Shown here one piece after another: positions 45,449-54,903 of a DNA stretch of 64,000 nt. The translations under genes were made by a program, and so were the position numbers. Source of the stretch: 40CM-4-68-19 sp036513415 (GTDB lineage Bacteria > Myxococcota > Myxococcia > Myxococcales > 40CM-4-68-19); assembly GCA_036513415.1 (NCBI GenBank), contig DATBZA010000163.1:9510-73509 (forward strand), given 5' to 3'. Within the stretch, counting starts at the first letter, position 1. The number at the start of each line of letters is the position of its first letter. The notes beneath the pieces are model-generated. The model saw nothing but the letters and a program-made list of their open reading frames with translations, had not been told where the DNA came from and ran no database searches.

Positions 45449-46018
45449 TCAGTCGATGATGATCGGCGGGCACTCCATGTCGTCGGCTGATCCGCCGTCG
45501 GCTACGATGTCGATGTGAATGGTGAAGTCGTAGCGTCCTTCGGGTGCATCGCTTCGCACCACTGCGCTTGCGACGCTCGGCAGAGTGTTTCCGCCCGCGA
45601 CCACGGTCTGCAATCCTTCGAGAGGCGTGTCCCGTAGGCTCTGGAGGCCGCCATCCGGGAAGCGGCCGGGGCGGAACGTCAACTTGAACGGACCGTCCCA
45701 GCATATCCAGGTCAATTTCTGCGAGTTGCCTCGATTGACGTGCATCTGCGATGGAATTCTCGTCAAGTTGTCTTTGCCATACTTACTGGGCAGCACGCCA
45801 ATGACGATCACGTCGTCTTCCTCGACGTTCACGCCCGAATCGCCGGTTTGCGTTTTCAACCTCTTCCGCATTTCCCCCTGCTCGTGCTGAAAGGAAGCGT
45901 GATTCGCACTCGCCTGCGGCCCCCTTTCATAACGCCCGGCCGCGCATGTCCACGCCAGCACCGCGGCAACCATCACGATCCCGCAACCCAACACCTGCTT
46001 CGTCCTGTTCGACAGCAT
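45449..46018 (-). CDS. Secreted or lipid-anchored beta-rich protein
   Basis: 189 residues. A hydrophobic segment (about 9-24) followed by LAWTCAAG suggests a lipoprotein signal. The mature part begins with a charged linker (about 30-65), then a beta-rich domain with VIVIGVLP, KLTWICWDGPFKLTFRPG and a C-terminal acid-rich end (DDMECPPIIID). No domain recognised. It starts 42 bp beyond the kinase gene's 3' end on the same strand and may share its transcript. Confidence 0.65.
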   Translation of the reverse strand: MLSNRTKQVLGCGIVMVAAVLAWTCAAGRYERGPQASANHASFQHEQGEMRKRLKTQTGDSGVNVEEDDVIVIGVLPSKYGKDNLTRIPSQMHVNRGNSQKLTWICWDGPFKLTFRPGRFPDGGLQSLRDTPLEGLQTVVAGGNTLPSVASAVVRSDAPEGRYDFTIHIDIVADGGSADDMECPPIIID

Positions 46019-46060
46019 GATCTCCCCTCCTGCTGCCGGCGCGCCAGGCTGCGCGCCGGT

Positions 46061-48736
46061 TCACGGACTGCGGAGCGCCATCGCGCGATACCTCGAGTCG
46101 TGCCGGAGCGCTTCCAGCGCGGGCGCCTTCCCGATCTCCTCGCGCGAGTAGCCGGCCCGCAACGCTTGCTCGACGGCGTCGAGCGCGCGCTGGCGGCGCC
46201 CGAGTTGCTCGTGCACCAGCGCGGCGTGGAACAGAACGGCGCCGTCTCCGGCGCTGAGCCGGAGTGCCTCCTGCAGCTCTGCGTCGGCCGCGTCGTCATC
46301 TCCCGCGTAGGCGTGGTACATGGCCAATCGGGAGTGCAACTCCGCGTTGCGCGGGTTCAGCGCCGCTTGCTGCTGCGCAAGCGCAATCGCCTGACGGTAC
46401 GCGCCCGCGACCTCGTCTTCGTTTCCCGGCACCCAGCGCAGCGCATCGGCGACGGCTCCCCAGGCGCGCTCGTCCGACGGCGTCAGCTGCGCCGCCTTCC
46501 GGTATGCTTCGCCGGCCTCGCGGTAGCGGGCTTCGTAGTAGTAAACGCCACCGAGGTTCACGTACGCCTTGCTCGTCGGGCGGAGCGCGAGCGACTTCTG
46601 CAGAGCGCCCGCTGCCTCCTGGTGACGCCCGAGGCGCAGATAGATGCCCCCGAGATTCGCATACGCCGCGTAGCTGTCCGGCGTCATGGCGAGGACGCGC
46701 TGGAACTGAGCGAGGGCGTCCTGGAGCCGCCCATGCCGGTTGTAGAAGACGCCCAGGGCGCGGGTCGCCGCCCACGAGTCCGGGCGGAGATGGACCGCTC
46801 GTAGGAACGTCGACTCGGCGTCCGCGGTCTGCCCTGCGGCGTCATAGGCATTCGCGAGCTCGCGGATGGCGTCCGCGTTCGCCGGCTCGATCTGGAGCGC
46901 CCGCCGGAAGCTCTGGATCGCGTCCGCATACTCGCCGCCGGCGAGCTGCACGAGCCCGGCCGTGAGGACCACCGGCGTGAGACTGCCGCCGGAATCGACA
47001 GCGCGGCGGACGCTCGTGCGCGCCTGGTCGAGGGCCGAAGGGTCCCGGATGATGCGATCGCGCCGGAGCCACGCTTCGGCCATCCCGGCGTGAGCCAGGG
47101 CAAAGTCCGGGTCCGCCTTCAGCGCCCCAGCGAAGGCCTCGAGGGCGTGGTCGAGGTCCTCGACCCGATCGTAGCGCTGCAGGTACCCCCTGCCTTGCAC
47201 GTACAGCCGGGTTGCGCGCGGCGACCCGGCGAACGCGTCCCCGGGACCCACCTGAAGCTCGGACGCTGCCTCCAGGTCCAGCATCTCGGCGATCTTCTGC
47301 ACGAGGAGGCGGCCGACGCCCGGAATGTCGTCGCGGGGGACCTCGAAATCGCGCGCCTCGCGGACGGTCTGCGTGCCGGTGTCGACCAGGTTGGCGGTCA
47401 CGGCGATCCTGTCACCGACAAACTGGATGGTCCCGGTCAGGGCCAGCGTCGCGCCGAATGCGCTGCGCGCGTCGCGCGCGCTTCCCACTCGCTCCTTGGC
47501 GACGTCCGCTGCCGAGATGACGCTGAGCGACGGCTGGAGATGCTCGATCTGGTGCAGCTTGTTGGTGAGGATCTCCCCGAGGCCCGCGGACAAGGCCTCG
47601 CCATCCGCGTTCGCCCCCACCGCGTGGAACGGAAGCACGGCCAGCCGTCTCGCCACTGGCGCCGGCGCCGGACGCGGCCAAAGATGCTGGACGGCAAATC
47701 CTGCAGCGATCAGCGCGAGCGGCGCGGCGAGCGCGACGGCGCGCCGTCTGGTGAACAAGGGCCGGGACGGGGGTCGCGCCGCGAGCTTCTCGAGAACGTC
47801 GAGCAGCTCGCGGGCGGACTGGAACCGATCCTCTGGCCGCTTGGCGAGGCAGCGGCGCACCACCGCTCGCAGCGGCTGAGGGATGACGTCCGGCAGCGGT
47901 GCTGGATCCTCGCAGAGGATGGCGTGGCCGATCTCCACGTCGGAGGGGCCGGAGAATGGGTGCGACCCTGACAGCATCTCGTGAAGGATGGCTCCGAACG
48001 CAAACACGTCGGAGCGCGAATCCGCCGGGTGGCCGCGGACTTGCTCCGGCGACATGTATGGAACCGTCCCCAGGTTGGCGCCCGTGTCGGTTCGCGGCCC
48101 GCTGGCAGATCCGGTTCCGGGGGCGGGCCGGACCGAGGGCAGCAGCTTCGCCACCCCGAAATCGAGGATCTTCAGGCGGCCGTCCTCGAGGAGGAAGAGG
48201 TTCGCCGGTTTGAGGTCGCGGTGAACGATGCGTTGCTCATGTGTGGCCGCGAGGCCGCGGGCGAGCTGCAGCGCCAGCGTCAGCGCTTCGTCCGGCGACA
48301 GCGGCCCTTCCTGGAGGCGCGCGCGCAGCGTGCGTCCGGACAGAAGCTCGGAGACAATGAAAGGGGGATCGACGCCGACGTCGTGAACGACCAGGACGTT
48401 GGGATGCTCGAGAGCGCCGGCCGCCCGCGCTTCCTGCGCAAACCGCGCGAGCGCCTGCGCGTCGCCGGCCTGCCTCAGGATCTTGATCGCAACGGAGCGA
48501 TCGAGCAGGCGATCGCGCGCGAGGAACACGACGCCGCCGCTCCCGTGCCCCAGCTCCTTCTCGATGACGAATCGATCCTCGAGGCAATCTCCGGGCGACA
48601 CGGCGCTGATGCCCCGTGGTTCGGAACCCTCGGATTCGCGCCGGGCACCTCCACCGCGGTCCGCCGTCCTGTCCAGGGTGGCGCCAGGTGGTCCTGCGCC
48701 AACCGGATCGTTCCGCTGATTCCCGGGTGCTGCCAT
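46061..48736 (-). CDS. Ser/Thr protein kinase with TolB-like and TPR domains
   Basis: 891 residues from the ATG at 48736. Kinase domain about 58-315: glycine loop LGHGSGGVVF, VAIKILR Lys, VHRDLKPANL, DFGVAKLL, and the APE-like MSPEQ are all intact, so it should be active. A single membrane helix (near 335-355) leads into a TolB-like domain (RRLAVLPFHAVG to about 475) and then about ten TPR units to the end. Typical myxobacterial PknB-type kinase sensing through an extracytosolic TPR part. Divergent from the FAD monooxygenase. Confidence 0.93.
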   Translation of the reverse strand: MAAPGNQRNDPVGAGPPGATLDRTADRGGGARRESEGSEPRGISAVSPGDCLEDRFVIEKELGHGSGGVVFLARDRLLDRSVAIKILRQAGDAQALARFAQEARAAGALEHPNVLVVHDVGVDPPFIVSELLSGRTLRARLQEGPLSPDEALTLALQLARGLAATHEQRIVHRDLKPANLFLLEDGRLKILDFGVAKLLPSVRPAPGTGSASGPRTDTGANLGTVPYMSPEQVRGHPADSRSDVFAFGAILHEMLSGSHPFSGPSDVEIGHAILCEDPAPLPDVIPQPLRAVVRRCLAKRPEDRFQSARELLDVLEKLAARPPSRPLFTRRRAVALAAPLALIAAGFAVQHLWPRPAPAPVARRLAVLPFHAVGANADGEALSAGLGEILTNKLHQIEHLQPSLSVISAADVAKERVGSARDARSAFGATLALTGTIQFVGDRIAVTANLVDTGTQTVREARDFEVPRDDIPGVGRLLVQKIAEMLDLEAASELQVGPGDAFAGSPRATRLYVQGRGYLQRYDRVEDLDHALEAFAGALKADPDFALAHAGMAEAWLRRDRIIRDPSALDQARTSVRRAVDSGGSLTPVVLTAGLVQLAGGEYADAIQSFRRALQIEPANADAIRELANAYDAAGQTADAESTFLRAVHLRPDSWAATRALGVFYNRHGRLQDALAQFQRVLAMTPDSYAAYANLGGIYLRLGRHQEAAGALQKSLALRPTSKAYVNLGGVYYYEARYREAGEAYRKAAQLTPSDERAWGAVADALRWVPGNEDEVAGAYRQAIALAQQQAALNPRNAELHSRLAMYHAYAGDDDAADAELQEALRLSAGDGAVLFHAALVHEQLGRRQRALDAVEQALRAGYSREEIGKAPALEALRHDSRYRAMALRSP

Positions 48737-48848
48737 CTTTCCCCCACGCGCGAACAACGCCGCCTTTTGTGGAACAAAGTCAACTGCGAGCAAAAAGCGC
48801 GCACCCGATCGCGCTGCTTCTGGTCGATGCCGCGGTTACGTTGGCCGG

Positions 48849-50393
48849 ATGGACACCGAGGTTCTCGTCGTCGGCGCCGGACCCACCGGCCTCGTGCTCG
48901 CTCTCTGGCTGGCTCGGCTGGGGATCCGGGTTCGCATCATCGACAAGGCCGCTGGACCGGGCGGCACTTCGCGCGCGCTCGCGGTGCAGGCGCGGACGCT
49001 GGAGCTCTACCACCAGCTCGGTTTCGCGAACGAAGTGATCCACGCGGGACTGAAATTCACCGCCGCGAATCTCTGGGCCAGAGGCGCCAGGGCGGCGCAC
49101 GTCGAGTTCGGCAGGTTCGGCGTGGTCGCGAGCCCCTTTCCCTACGGGCTCATCTACCCGCAGGACGAGCACGAGCGCTTCCTCGTCGAGCAGCTCGAAA
49201 AACTGGACGTGCGCGTCGAGAGGACGACCGAGCTGCTCGACTTCGAGGAAGTGGACGGCCAGATCGTGGCGCGCCTGCAAGACTCGACGTGCAAGGCCGC
49301 TTATCTCGCCGGATGCGACGGCGCTCGTTCCACCGTGCGCGAGAGGCTCGGCATCAGCTATCCAGGCGGCACGTACGAGCACCTCTTCTACGTCGCGGAC
49401 GTCGAGGCCAGCGGCCCGATGCTGGACCACGAGCTGCACGTCTCGATCGACGAGAGCGACTTCGCCGCAGTCTTTCCTTTGAAGGAGGAAGGCCGGGTCC
49501 GGCTGATCGGCACCATCCGCCCCGAGGCAGAGAAGAAAGGCGAGCAACTGGGCTGGAAGGACGTCAGCACGAACCTCTTGCAGCGGCTGCGCATCGATGT
49601 CCGCCGCGTGAACTGGTTCTCGACCTACCACGTGCACCACCGCGTCGCGGCGCGCTTCCGGCAGGGGCGCGTCTTTCTCCTCGGCGACGCCGCGCACATC
49701 CACAGCCCCGTCGGCGGTCAAGGGATGAACACCGGTATCGGCGATGCGGTGAACCTGGCCTGGAAGCTTGCGGCGGCGCTGCGCAGGCGGGCGCCGGAGC
49801 GAATCCTCCACAGCTACGAGCCGGAGCGGATCGGCTTCGCGCGCCGCCTCACCGCGACCACCGATCGCGTCTTCCAGTTCGTCACTCGCAGCGGGCGCCT
49901 TGCGGCTCGCGTGCGCGTCCATGTGGCGCCGCGCGTGATATCGGCCCTCTTCCGGCTGCCGTCGGTGCGGCGGTTCATGTTCCGCACCGTCTCGCAGACC
50001 GCGATCGAGTATCGCAAGAGCGAACTGAGCGAGGGGCGCGCCGGACGCATCCAGGGCGGAGATCGACTGCCGTGGGTGCGGTCCGAACCGGACAACTTCA
50101 CGCCGCTCCAGTCGCTCGATTGGCAAATGCACGTCCATGGCGCGGCGACGGGCGAGCTGGCTGCGAGCTGCGCGTCGCGCGGATTGCGGCTGCACGTCTT
50201 TCCCTGGAGCCGGAGCGCGGCGCTCGCGGGGTTCGCCCACGACGCGAGCTACCTGGTGCGGCCCGACGGCCATGTCGCGCTCGCCGATCCGCTGCACAGC
50301 CCCTCGCGTCTCGAGCGCTATCTCGACGCTCGCGGGATCCGCTTCACCGGGGCACCAGCCAGGACCAGTGCCTCCTTGCACCCTCAGATGTAG
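48849..50393 (+). CDS. FAD-dependent aromatic monooxygenase (PheA/TfdB type)
   Basis: 514 residues. GxGxxG motif in VVGAGPTGLVLALWLARLG, the DG motif CDGARSTVRERLG, and the FAD-ribityl motif LLGDAAHIHSPVGGQGMN are all intact. The C-terminal part (about 395-495) is a thioredoxin-like lobe as in phenol and rifampicin monooxygenases. Expected to hydroxylate an aromatic or polyketide substrate with NAD(P)H and oxygen. Divergent from the TPR kinase; converges on the cupin gene. Confidence 0.9.
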   Translation: MDTEVLVVGAGPTGLVLALWLARLGIRVRIIDKAAGPGGTSRALAVQARTLELYHQLGFANEVIHAGLKFTAANLWARGARAAHVEFGRFGVVASPFPYGLIYPQDEHERFLVEQLEKLDVRVERTTELLDFEEVDGQIVARLQDSTCKAAYLAGCDGARSTVRERLGISYPGGTYEHLFYVADVEASGPMLDHELHVSIDESDFAAVFPLKEEGRVRLIGTIRPEAEKKGEQLGWKDVSTNLLQRLRIDVRRVNWFSTYHVHHRVAARFRQGRVFLLGDAAHIHSPVGGQGMNTGIGDAVNLAWKLAAALRRRAPERILHSYEPERIGFARRLTATTDRVFQFVTRSGRLAARVRVHVAPRVISALFRLPSVRRFMFRTVSQTAIEYRKSELSEGRAGRIQGGDRLPWVRSEPDNFTPLQSLDWQMHVHGAATGELAASCASRGLRLHVFPWSRSAALAGFAHDASYLVRPDGHVALADPLHSPSRLERYLDARGIRFTGAPARTSASLHPQM

Positions 50394-50435
50394 ACGTGTA
50401 CGAACTTTCGCGTGACCGGGTCGGAGCGGCGATGA

Positions 50436-50864
50436 TCAGCGCTCGATATTCTCCTCGCCGATCGGCTGTCGCGCGGTCATGTTGAACCGGCCGTCGTAAA
50501 CGGGGCGCCCCCCGGTCGTCGGCCCCTGGTATTGGACGAAGAGCATGAGCCCGCCGGTCTCGGTGATGAGCGGCGGCTCGAAATGCGGGTCGGGGTAATA
50601 GAGCATCGTGCCGGGCCCGTACGTCGCCTCGCCGATGGTGAAGGTGCCCTCGAGGATGTACCAGACCTGCGCGAAGTCGTGTTTGTGGAACGGATGATGA
50701 GAGCCGGGGTCGTAGCGCACAAGCCCGGCATTGGGTTCCGTGGGTGACTCCGCGCGCGGGTGGAACAGCATCTTGCTCCACTGCCCGGGCCAGCGCAGCG
50801 TCTCCCACTCCCGCTCGTCGGCATGGATGGCGGAGAGCGGCTGGTGCATCAATGTCTGGCTCAT
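50436..50864 (-). CDS. Cytosolic cupin-domain protein
   Basis: 142 residues. One cupin barrel: HHPFHKHDFAQVWYILEG carries the first His/His/Glu motif and PGTMLYYPDPHFEP the second. No signal peptide. Ends convergently 43 bp from the monooxygenase. Possibly a small-molecule dioxygenase or sensor. Confidence 0.82.
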   Translation of the reverse strand: MSQTLMHQPLSAIHADEREWETLRWPGQWSKMLFHPRAESPTEPNAGLVRYDPGSHHPFHKHDFAQVWYILEGTFTIGEATYGPGTMLYYPDPHFEPPLITETGGLMLFVQYQGPTTGGRPVYDGRFNMTARQPIGEENIER

Positions 50865-51412
50865 GGTCCGATTCCTCTCTGCGCGATGGAGTGTAGTTCG
50901 CTCGCACGGAACTTTGCCAGGCCTGGCTAAGACCTTCCCCCGTCGCTATCGCTGAGAGCTAGTCCAACCTGCGCGCTGGCGCATCAGGCCTGATCGTCGT
51001 CAACGATCCGGTGAACAAATTGGTCGACCGCTCCGGTAACTGCAGACCACGCCCCACCGGCGCGCGGCGAAGTCGTATCGGACGGCCTGGCGCTGGCAGG
51101 GCCGCGCTCCTTGTGGGATTGACCCCTGAGGTGTGGGCGCAGGTGAAACTTTTCTGCTGAGCGTCCGCCTCCGCCTCCCCCTTACGTTAGCGTCGGAACT
51201 CCCCCAGCCGCGCCTCCATTCGGATAGGCCCGCTCTGATAGGTGATGAGACAAGGAGCCCCGCTGCACGCTCGACCGATAGCCGCGGCGGAAAGATACCA
51301 CCATCATGAACCGCATCTACTGCCTCCTCGTCATGACCAGTTGCAAAAGAAGCGAGAGCCGCCGCCAGCGCCCGCGAAGTGAGTCTTGCCGCATCCCTCC
51401 GGGGACCCGCCC
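50865..51412. other. Intergenic stretch upstream of the cyclase, no gene supported
   Basis: Nearly 550 bp. A 36-codon open frame at 51306 (MNRIYCLLVM) and several arginine-rich frames are visible but none has a domain. It probably holds the promoter of the cyclase gene and that of the cupin gene. Confidence 0.45.
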
Positions 51413-53107
51413 GTGAGCGTCTGGGAAGACACCATCGCGCGCCGATTGCGTGCGCTCCATCTTGGCAGCGTCAGGAACCAGATCTTGGCGTTTGGCATAC
51501 TTGCCACGCTGATTCCGACGCTCGTGACGACCGTGGTGTCTTACCACCATGACCGGGAATCGCTGACCGAGACGATCGCCGCAGAGCTACGCGGCGCGAC
51601 CTCTGAGGCGGCCCGGGAGATGGGCTCATGGCTCGACGAGCGGCTCGACGCACTGCGGGCAGGGGCCAGCTCGTACGTCGTTACTGAGAACCTGACCAGA
51701 ATCGAGGGAAGGGATGGCGAGAAAGCGCTCGGCCGTCTGCGCGCTTATCTCAATTCGCTCCGCGAGCGATTCCCGGACCAGGAAGCGCTCCTGGTCATCG
51801 ATGCGAGCGGACGGGTCGTGACGAGCAGCAGCGGCCGAACGGGGAGCGTGCGCCTTTCCCCGGAGGGGCTGACCGGTCTCCGAACGGGTGAAGCGCTCGT
51901 TGGCGACGCCTACTGGGACGGGGCGCTCGGCAAGGCTGTGCTCGTGCTTGCCGTTCCGATCCGCGAGGCGGATGGGCGGTTCCGCGCGGCGTTCGCCGCG
52001 AAGCTCAACCTGCATGCAGTCGCCGACATGTTGCCGCGCCTCTCCGCGCTCGACTCGGGCGACGTCGCTCTCATGACGGACCAGGGCAAGCTGGTGATCA
52101 GACCCCGGGTCAGCTCCGCCGAGCTGATGCGAACGAGGCTCCCGGAAACGACGACGAGCGCCCTGTTCGACAAGGAAGGCCAGACCGTGGAGTACAAGCG
52201 CGCGGATGGGCAGGAGGTGATCGGCGCCGTGCGAAGGGTTCCGCGGCTGCGCTGGGCAACGGTGGCCGAGATCCCGCTGTCGCAGGCATTGGGCCGGGTG
52301 GGCCGGCTGCGGAGCGCCACCGGATTGCTGATTGCCGCGCTCCTCGCGGTAGTCGGGCTCCTGGCCTACGTCCTGGGATTGGTCATCGCCCGCCCCCTTG
52401 GGCGCCTCACCACAGCCGCGGCGAAGGTCTCCGCCGGCGATCTGTTGGTCGAACTCCCGGGGGGCGGGGTTGGTGAGGTGGGGTATCTGACGCGGGTGTT
52501 CAACACGCTGGTTGCTCGCCTGCGCGAGCGGGAGAGCCAGGCGGAGCTCGAGCGGCTCTCCGTCACGGACGCCCTCACCGGGCTCTACAACCGCCGGCAC
52601 CTGATGGGCACGCTCGCGACCGAGGTGCAGCGGTCGCGGAGGCTCCGGCGCCCGTTCTCGGTGCTGTTGGCAGACGTCGATCATTTCAAGCAATACAACG
52701 ACACACACGGCCACCCGGCGGGCGACGCAGCGCTCGCGAGGATCGCGGAGATCCTGCGGAAGACGACGCGCGGCGTGGACTGCGTGGCGCGATACGGCGG
52801 GGAGGAGTTCTTCGTGATGCTGCTCGAGACCACGGTAGGAACGGCGGCAATCGTGGCGGAGCGTATCCGGGCCCGGGTGGCGATCGAGGAGTTCGCCGGT
52901 GGGAGGATCACGATCAGCATCGGCGTGGCGGAATGTCCAAGCCATGGCGACACGCCGGAGTCGCTGATCGAGAGCGCCGACACCGCCATGTACGAGGCGA
53001 AGGACAGGGGGCGCGATCGTGTGGTGGCCGCCGGCGGGGAGCAGGAGCGTGAGAAGGAAAAGAGGAGACGGCGCACCAAGACGGCGCGGGCCTCGGGAGG
53101 CACGTAA
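51413..53107 (+). CDS. Membrane diguanylate cyclase with dCache-like sensor
   Basis: 564 residues from a GTG at 51413 (GGGGA upstream); an in-frame TTG at 51386 is less likely. A first helix (about 19-40), a periplasmic dCache-like domain (about 40-300), a second helix (about 305-330), HAMP and a GGDEF domain. The active site reads RYGGEEFF, and an RxxD inhibitory site (RGVD) sits five residues before it, so the enzyme should make cyclic di-GMP and be feedback-inhibited. A basic tail follows. Confidence 0.92.
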   Translation: MSVWEDTIARRLRALHLGSVRNQILAFGILATLIPTLVTTVVSYHHDRESLTETIAAELRGATSEAAREMGSWLDERLDALRAGASSYVVTENLTRIEGRDGEKALGRLRAYLNSLRERFPDQEALLVIDASGRVVTSSSGRTGSVRLSPEGLTGLRTGEALVGDAYWDGALGKAVLVLAVPIREADGRFRAAFAAKLNLHAVADMLPRLSALDSGDVALMTDQGKLVIRPRVSSAELMRTRLPETTTSALFDKEGQTVEYKRADGQEVIGAVRRVPRLRWATVAEIPLSQALGRVGRLRSATGLLIAALLAVVGLLAYVLGLVIARPLGRLTTAAAKVSAGDLLVELPGGGVGEVGYLTRVFNTLVARLRERESQAELERLSVTDALTGLYNRRHLMGTLATEVQRSRRLRRPFSVLLADVDHFKQYNDTHGHPAGDAALARIAEILRKTTRGVDCVARYGGEEFFVMLLETTVGTAAIVAERIRARVAIEEFAGGRITISIGVAECPSHGDTPESLIESADTAMYEAKDRGRDRVVAAGGEQEREKEKRRRRTKTARASGGT

Positions 53108-53278
53108 CCAGGGCGGGTCGTCTGCGCTCAGCCTGCCTTGGCGTTCTCGCGACGTGCGGCAGCCATCACGATCACCTTGCTGGCCTCGGAATCGGCACGA
53201 TGGACGTCGCGATGGCGGCGTGGCCGAGCACGTCGTCGGGGCTTCTCAGAGCGGCGTGCGTTTGTATCGGGCGCGGTC

Positions 53279-53475
53279 CTACTCCCGGTCCATAAGAAAG
53301 CGCTCCATGAGCTTGCTAATGACAGCCGTCTCCGAATGTTTCTTCGGATCGGTATTGATCATTTCGCCCCACGACTGAAGCAGCCTGAGCTCATCTTCAT
53401 CGTTGATAATCTCCCGCTCCACGATCACTTTCACCTTGGTCGATACGCGCGCGATCGCCTGGTTTAGAGACGATG
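53279..53475 (-). pseudogene. Low-GC protein-tail fragment
   Basis: A minus-strand frame reads VKVIVEREIINDEDELRLLQ then SWGEMINTDPKKHSETAV to a stop, with lower GC than its surroundings and protein-like composition. There is no clear start or ribosome binding site; a GTG at about 53438 is possible. Probably a fragment of a lost gene. Nothing else is supported in 53108-53548. Confidence 0.35.
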
Positions 53476-53548
53476 CTGAAAATGTGCTCCTCCTCCCCTC
53501 CTGTTGTACGAGACGTCGATGAGCGCCCTTCGTCCGGAGTGGAACTGA

Positions 53549-54181
53549 ATGTCCGTCGTCCTCCTGCTCGCTGCATTCATCGCGCCCACGGCCGGAGAGG
53601 TCCCGCGGCCGAAGCTTGTGCTCGCGCAGCGGCAGACGGAGCCCAAGTCCGAGGGCAAACCTCCACCCGACGATGTCGATCTGCTTCCGAAGCCAGCGAC
53701 CCCAAGCGCCGCCGCGCTCGCGCGCCAGCGGGAACTGGAGCGGCAGCTCGCGAAACGCCGTACGATGCTTTTCTACCACCAGATCGGCGGCTTCCTCACG
53801 CTGGGCAGCCTCACCGCCACGGTCGTGCTCGGTCAGCTCGACTACCACGACAAGTACGGCGGGGGAGGCGACGCCGGGACCTACCGCGCCTGGCACCGGT
53901 GGGTGGCCGTCGCCACCACCGTCATCTTTGCCGGCACGGCTTCTCTAGCGGTGTTCGCGCCGGTGCCCGTCGAAAAGCCGGCGGGGTTCGACACGGCAAC
54001 GGTGCACAAGATCGCCATGACGGTCGCGGCCGCCGGGATGGCGACGCAGATCGTGCTCGGCATCGTCACCGCCTCGAAAGAGGGGCAGTACGCTCAGCGC
54101 GACTTTGCCCTCGCGCACCAGATCGTCGGTTACACCACGCTCGCCGCGTCGTTGACGGGGTTTACCGTCCTCACCTTCTAG
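53549..54181 (+). CDS. Four-helix membrane protein with one His per helix
   Basis: 210 residues. An N-terminal helix or signal (1-16) and a charged, proline-rich linker (20-70) precede four membrane helices. Each carries one His near its start: His77 (FYHQIGGF), His116 (AWHRWVA), His153 (TVHKIAM) and His190 (LAHQIVGY), at intervals of 39, 37 and 37 residues. This is the arrangement expected of a diheme b-type cytochrome (cytochrome b561/ferric-reductase-like fold). Heme binding is inferred. It ends 9 bp from a convergent barrel gene and precedes the Rieske operon. Confidence 0.7.
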   Translation: MSVVLLLAAFIAPTAGEVPRPKLVLAQRQTEPKSEGKPPPDDVDLLPKPATPSAAALARQRELERQLAKRRTMLFYHQIGGFLTLGSLTATVVLGQLDYHDKYGGGGDAGTYRAWHRWVAVATTVIFAGTASLAVFAPVPVEKPAGFDTATVHKIAMTVAAAGMATQIVLGIVTASKEGQYAQRDFALAHQIVGYTTLAASLTGFTVLTF

Positions 54182-54190
54182 GGGCCGCCG

Positions 54191-54694
54191 TCAAAAATAG
54201 ATGTTCGCCGACAACCCCGAAGTGGCGGTGCTCACGGTCGTGTAGATCGGCGTACTGGCGGGGCCGTTGAGGTTCGCGAACTTCAGGGCCAACTGCAGCA
54301 CGGCGCCGGCGGAAAAGTTGCTGGCGAAGAAGTACTCGACGCCAACCCCGGCGCCAAAGAGGAAGAAGAACGCGGACTCGGCGCTCACCGCAGGCGAATT
54401 CTCCTTGCCGACGGTGATGGCGGGCTGGAGGAAGACGGCGGCGTGATTGCGCTTGAGTGGGTAGAAGCGCAGCCCGCCACCCAGGCTGTAGAGCGTGTTC
54501 TGACCGGCTCCGCCCGGAGTCAATGGCGCGTCGAGTCCGATGTCGATGCGTGCCGCCACGTCGTTGAACACGAAGTAAGTGGCGCCGACCGTGAGATTGC
54601 CTTGGCCCGACACGGAGGCCGATATGCCGGCGGTGCCGCGATTGGTGGCGTAGTCCGATGGCGCGGCGAGCAGGAGCAAGGCGAGCAGGTACAT
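54191..54694 (-). CDS. Small outer-membrane beta-barrel protein
   Basis: 167 residues, with a good GAGGAGG site before the ATG at 54694. A signal peptide is followed by about eight alternating amphipathic strands (GNLTVGATYFVFND, NTLYSLGGGLRFYP, FAGAVLQ-like regions) and a terminal aromatic residue (ANIYF), typical of an eight-stranded OmpA/OmpW-like barrel. Function unknown. Confidence 0.75.
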   Translation of the reverse strand: MYLLALLLLAAPSDYATNRGTAGISASVSGQGNLTVGATYFVFNDVAARIDIGLDAPLTPGGAGQNTLYSLGGGLRFYPLKRNHAAVFLQPAITVGKENSPAVSAESAFFFLFGAGVGVEYFFASNFSAGAVLQLALKFANLNGPASTPIYTTVSTATSGLSANIYF

Positions 54695-54903
54695 GCAGAC
54701 CTCCTCGATCCTTCTCGCATCCCCGCACCGCTTTCGAAACGGCGAGTGCCGCCCACCGGGCGTCGCAAGCTCCCACCTGCGACCACTCCGGCGGCGGTGA
54801 GGTCACCTCCGCACGCGGTGTGGCCGTGAGCCCCATCACTGCGGCGGCTGCACAACCGTTGATTGGTTAGCCTACGGTATTGCTCGAGAGCTCTGGAGGG
54901 AGG

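Noticed and set aside
51306..51416. 36-codon frame MNRIYCLLVM similar to an extended signal peptide
   Set aside because: The extended signal region pattern continues for only six residues, with no downstream protein.
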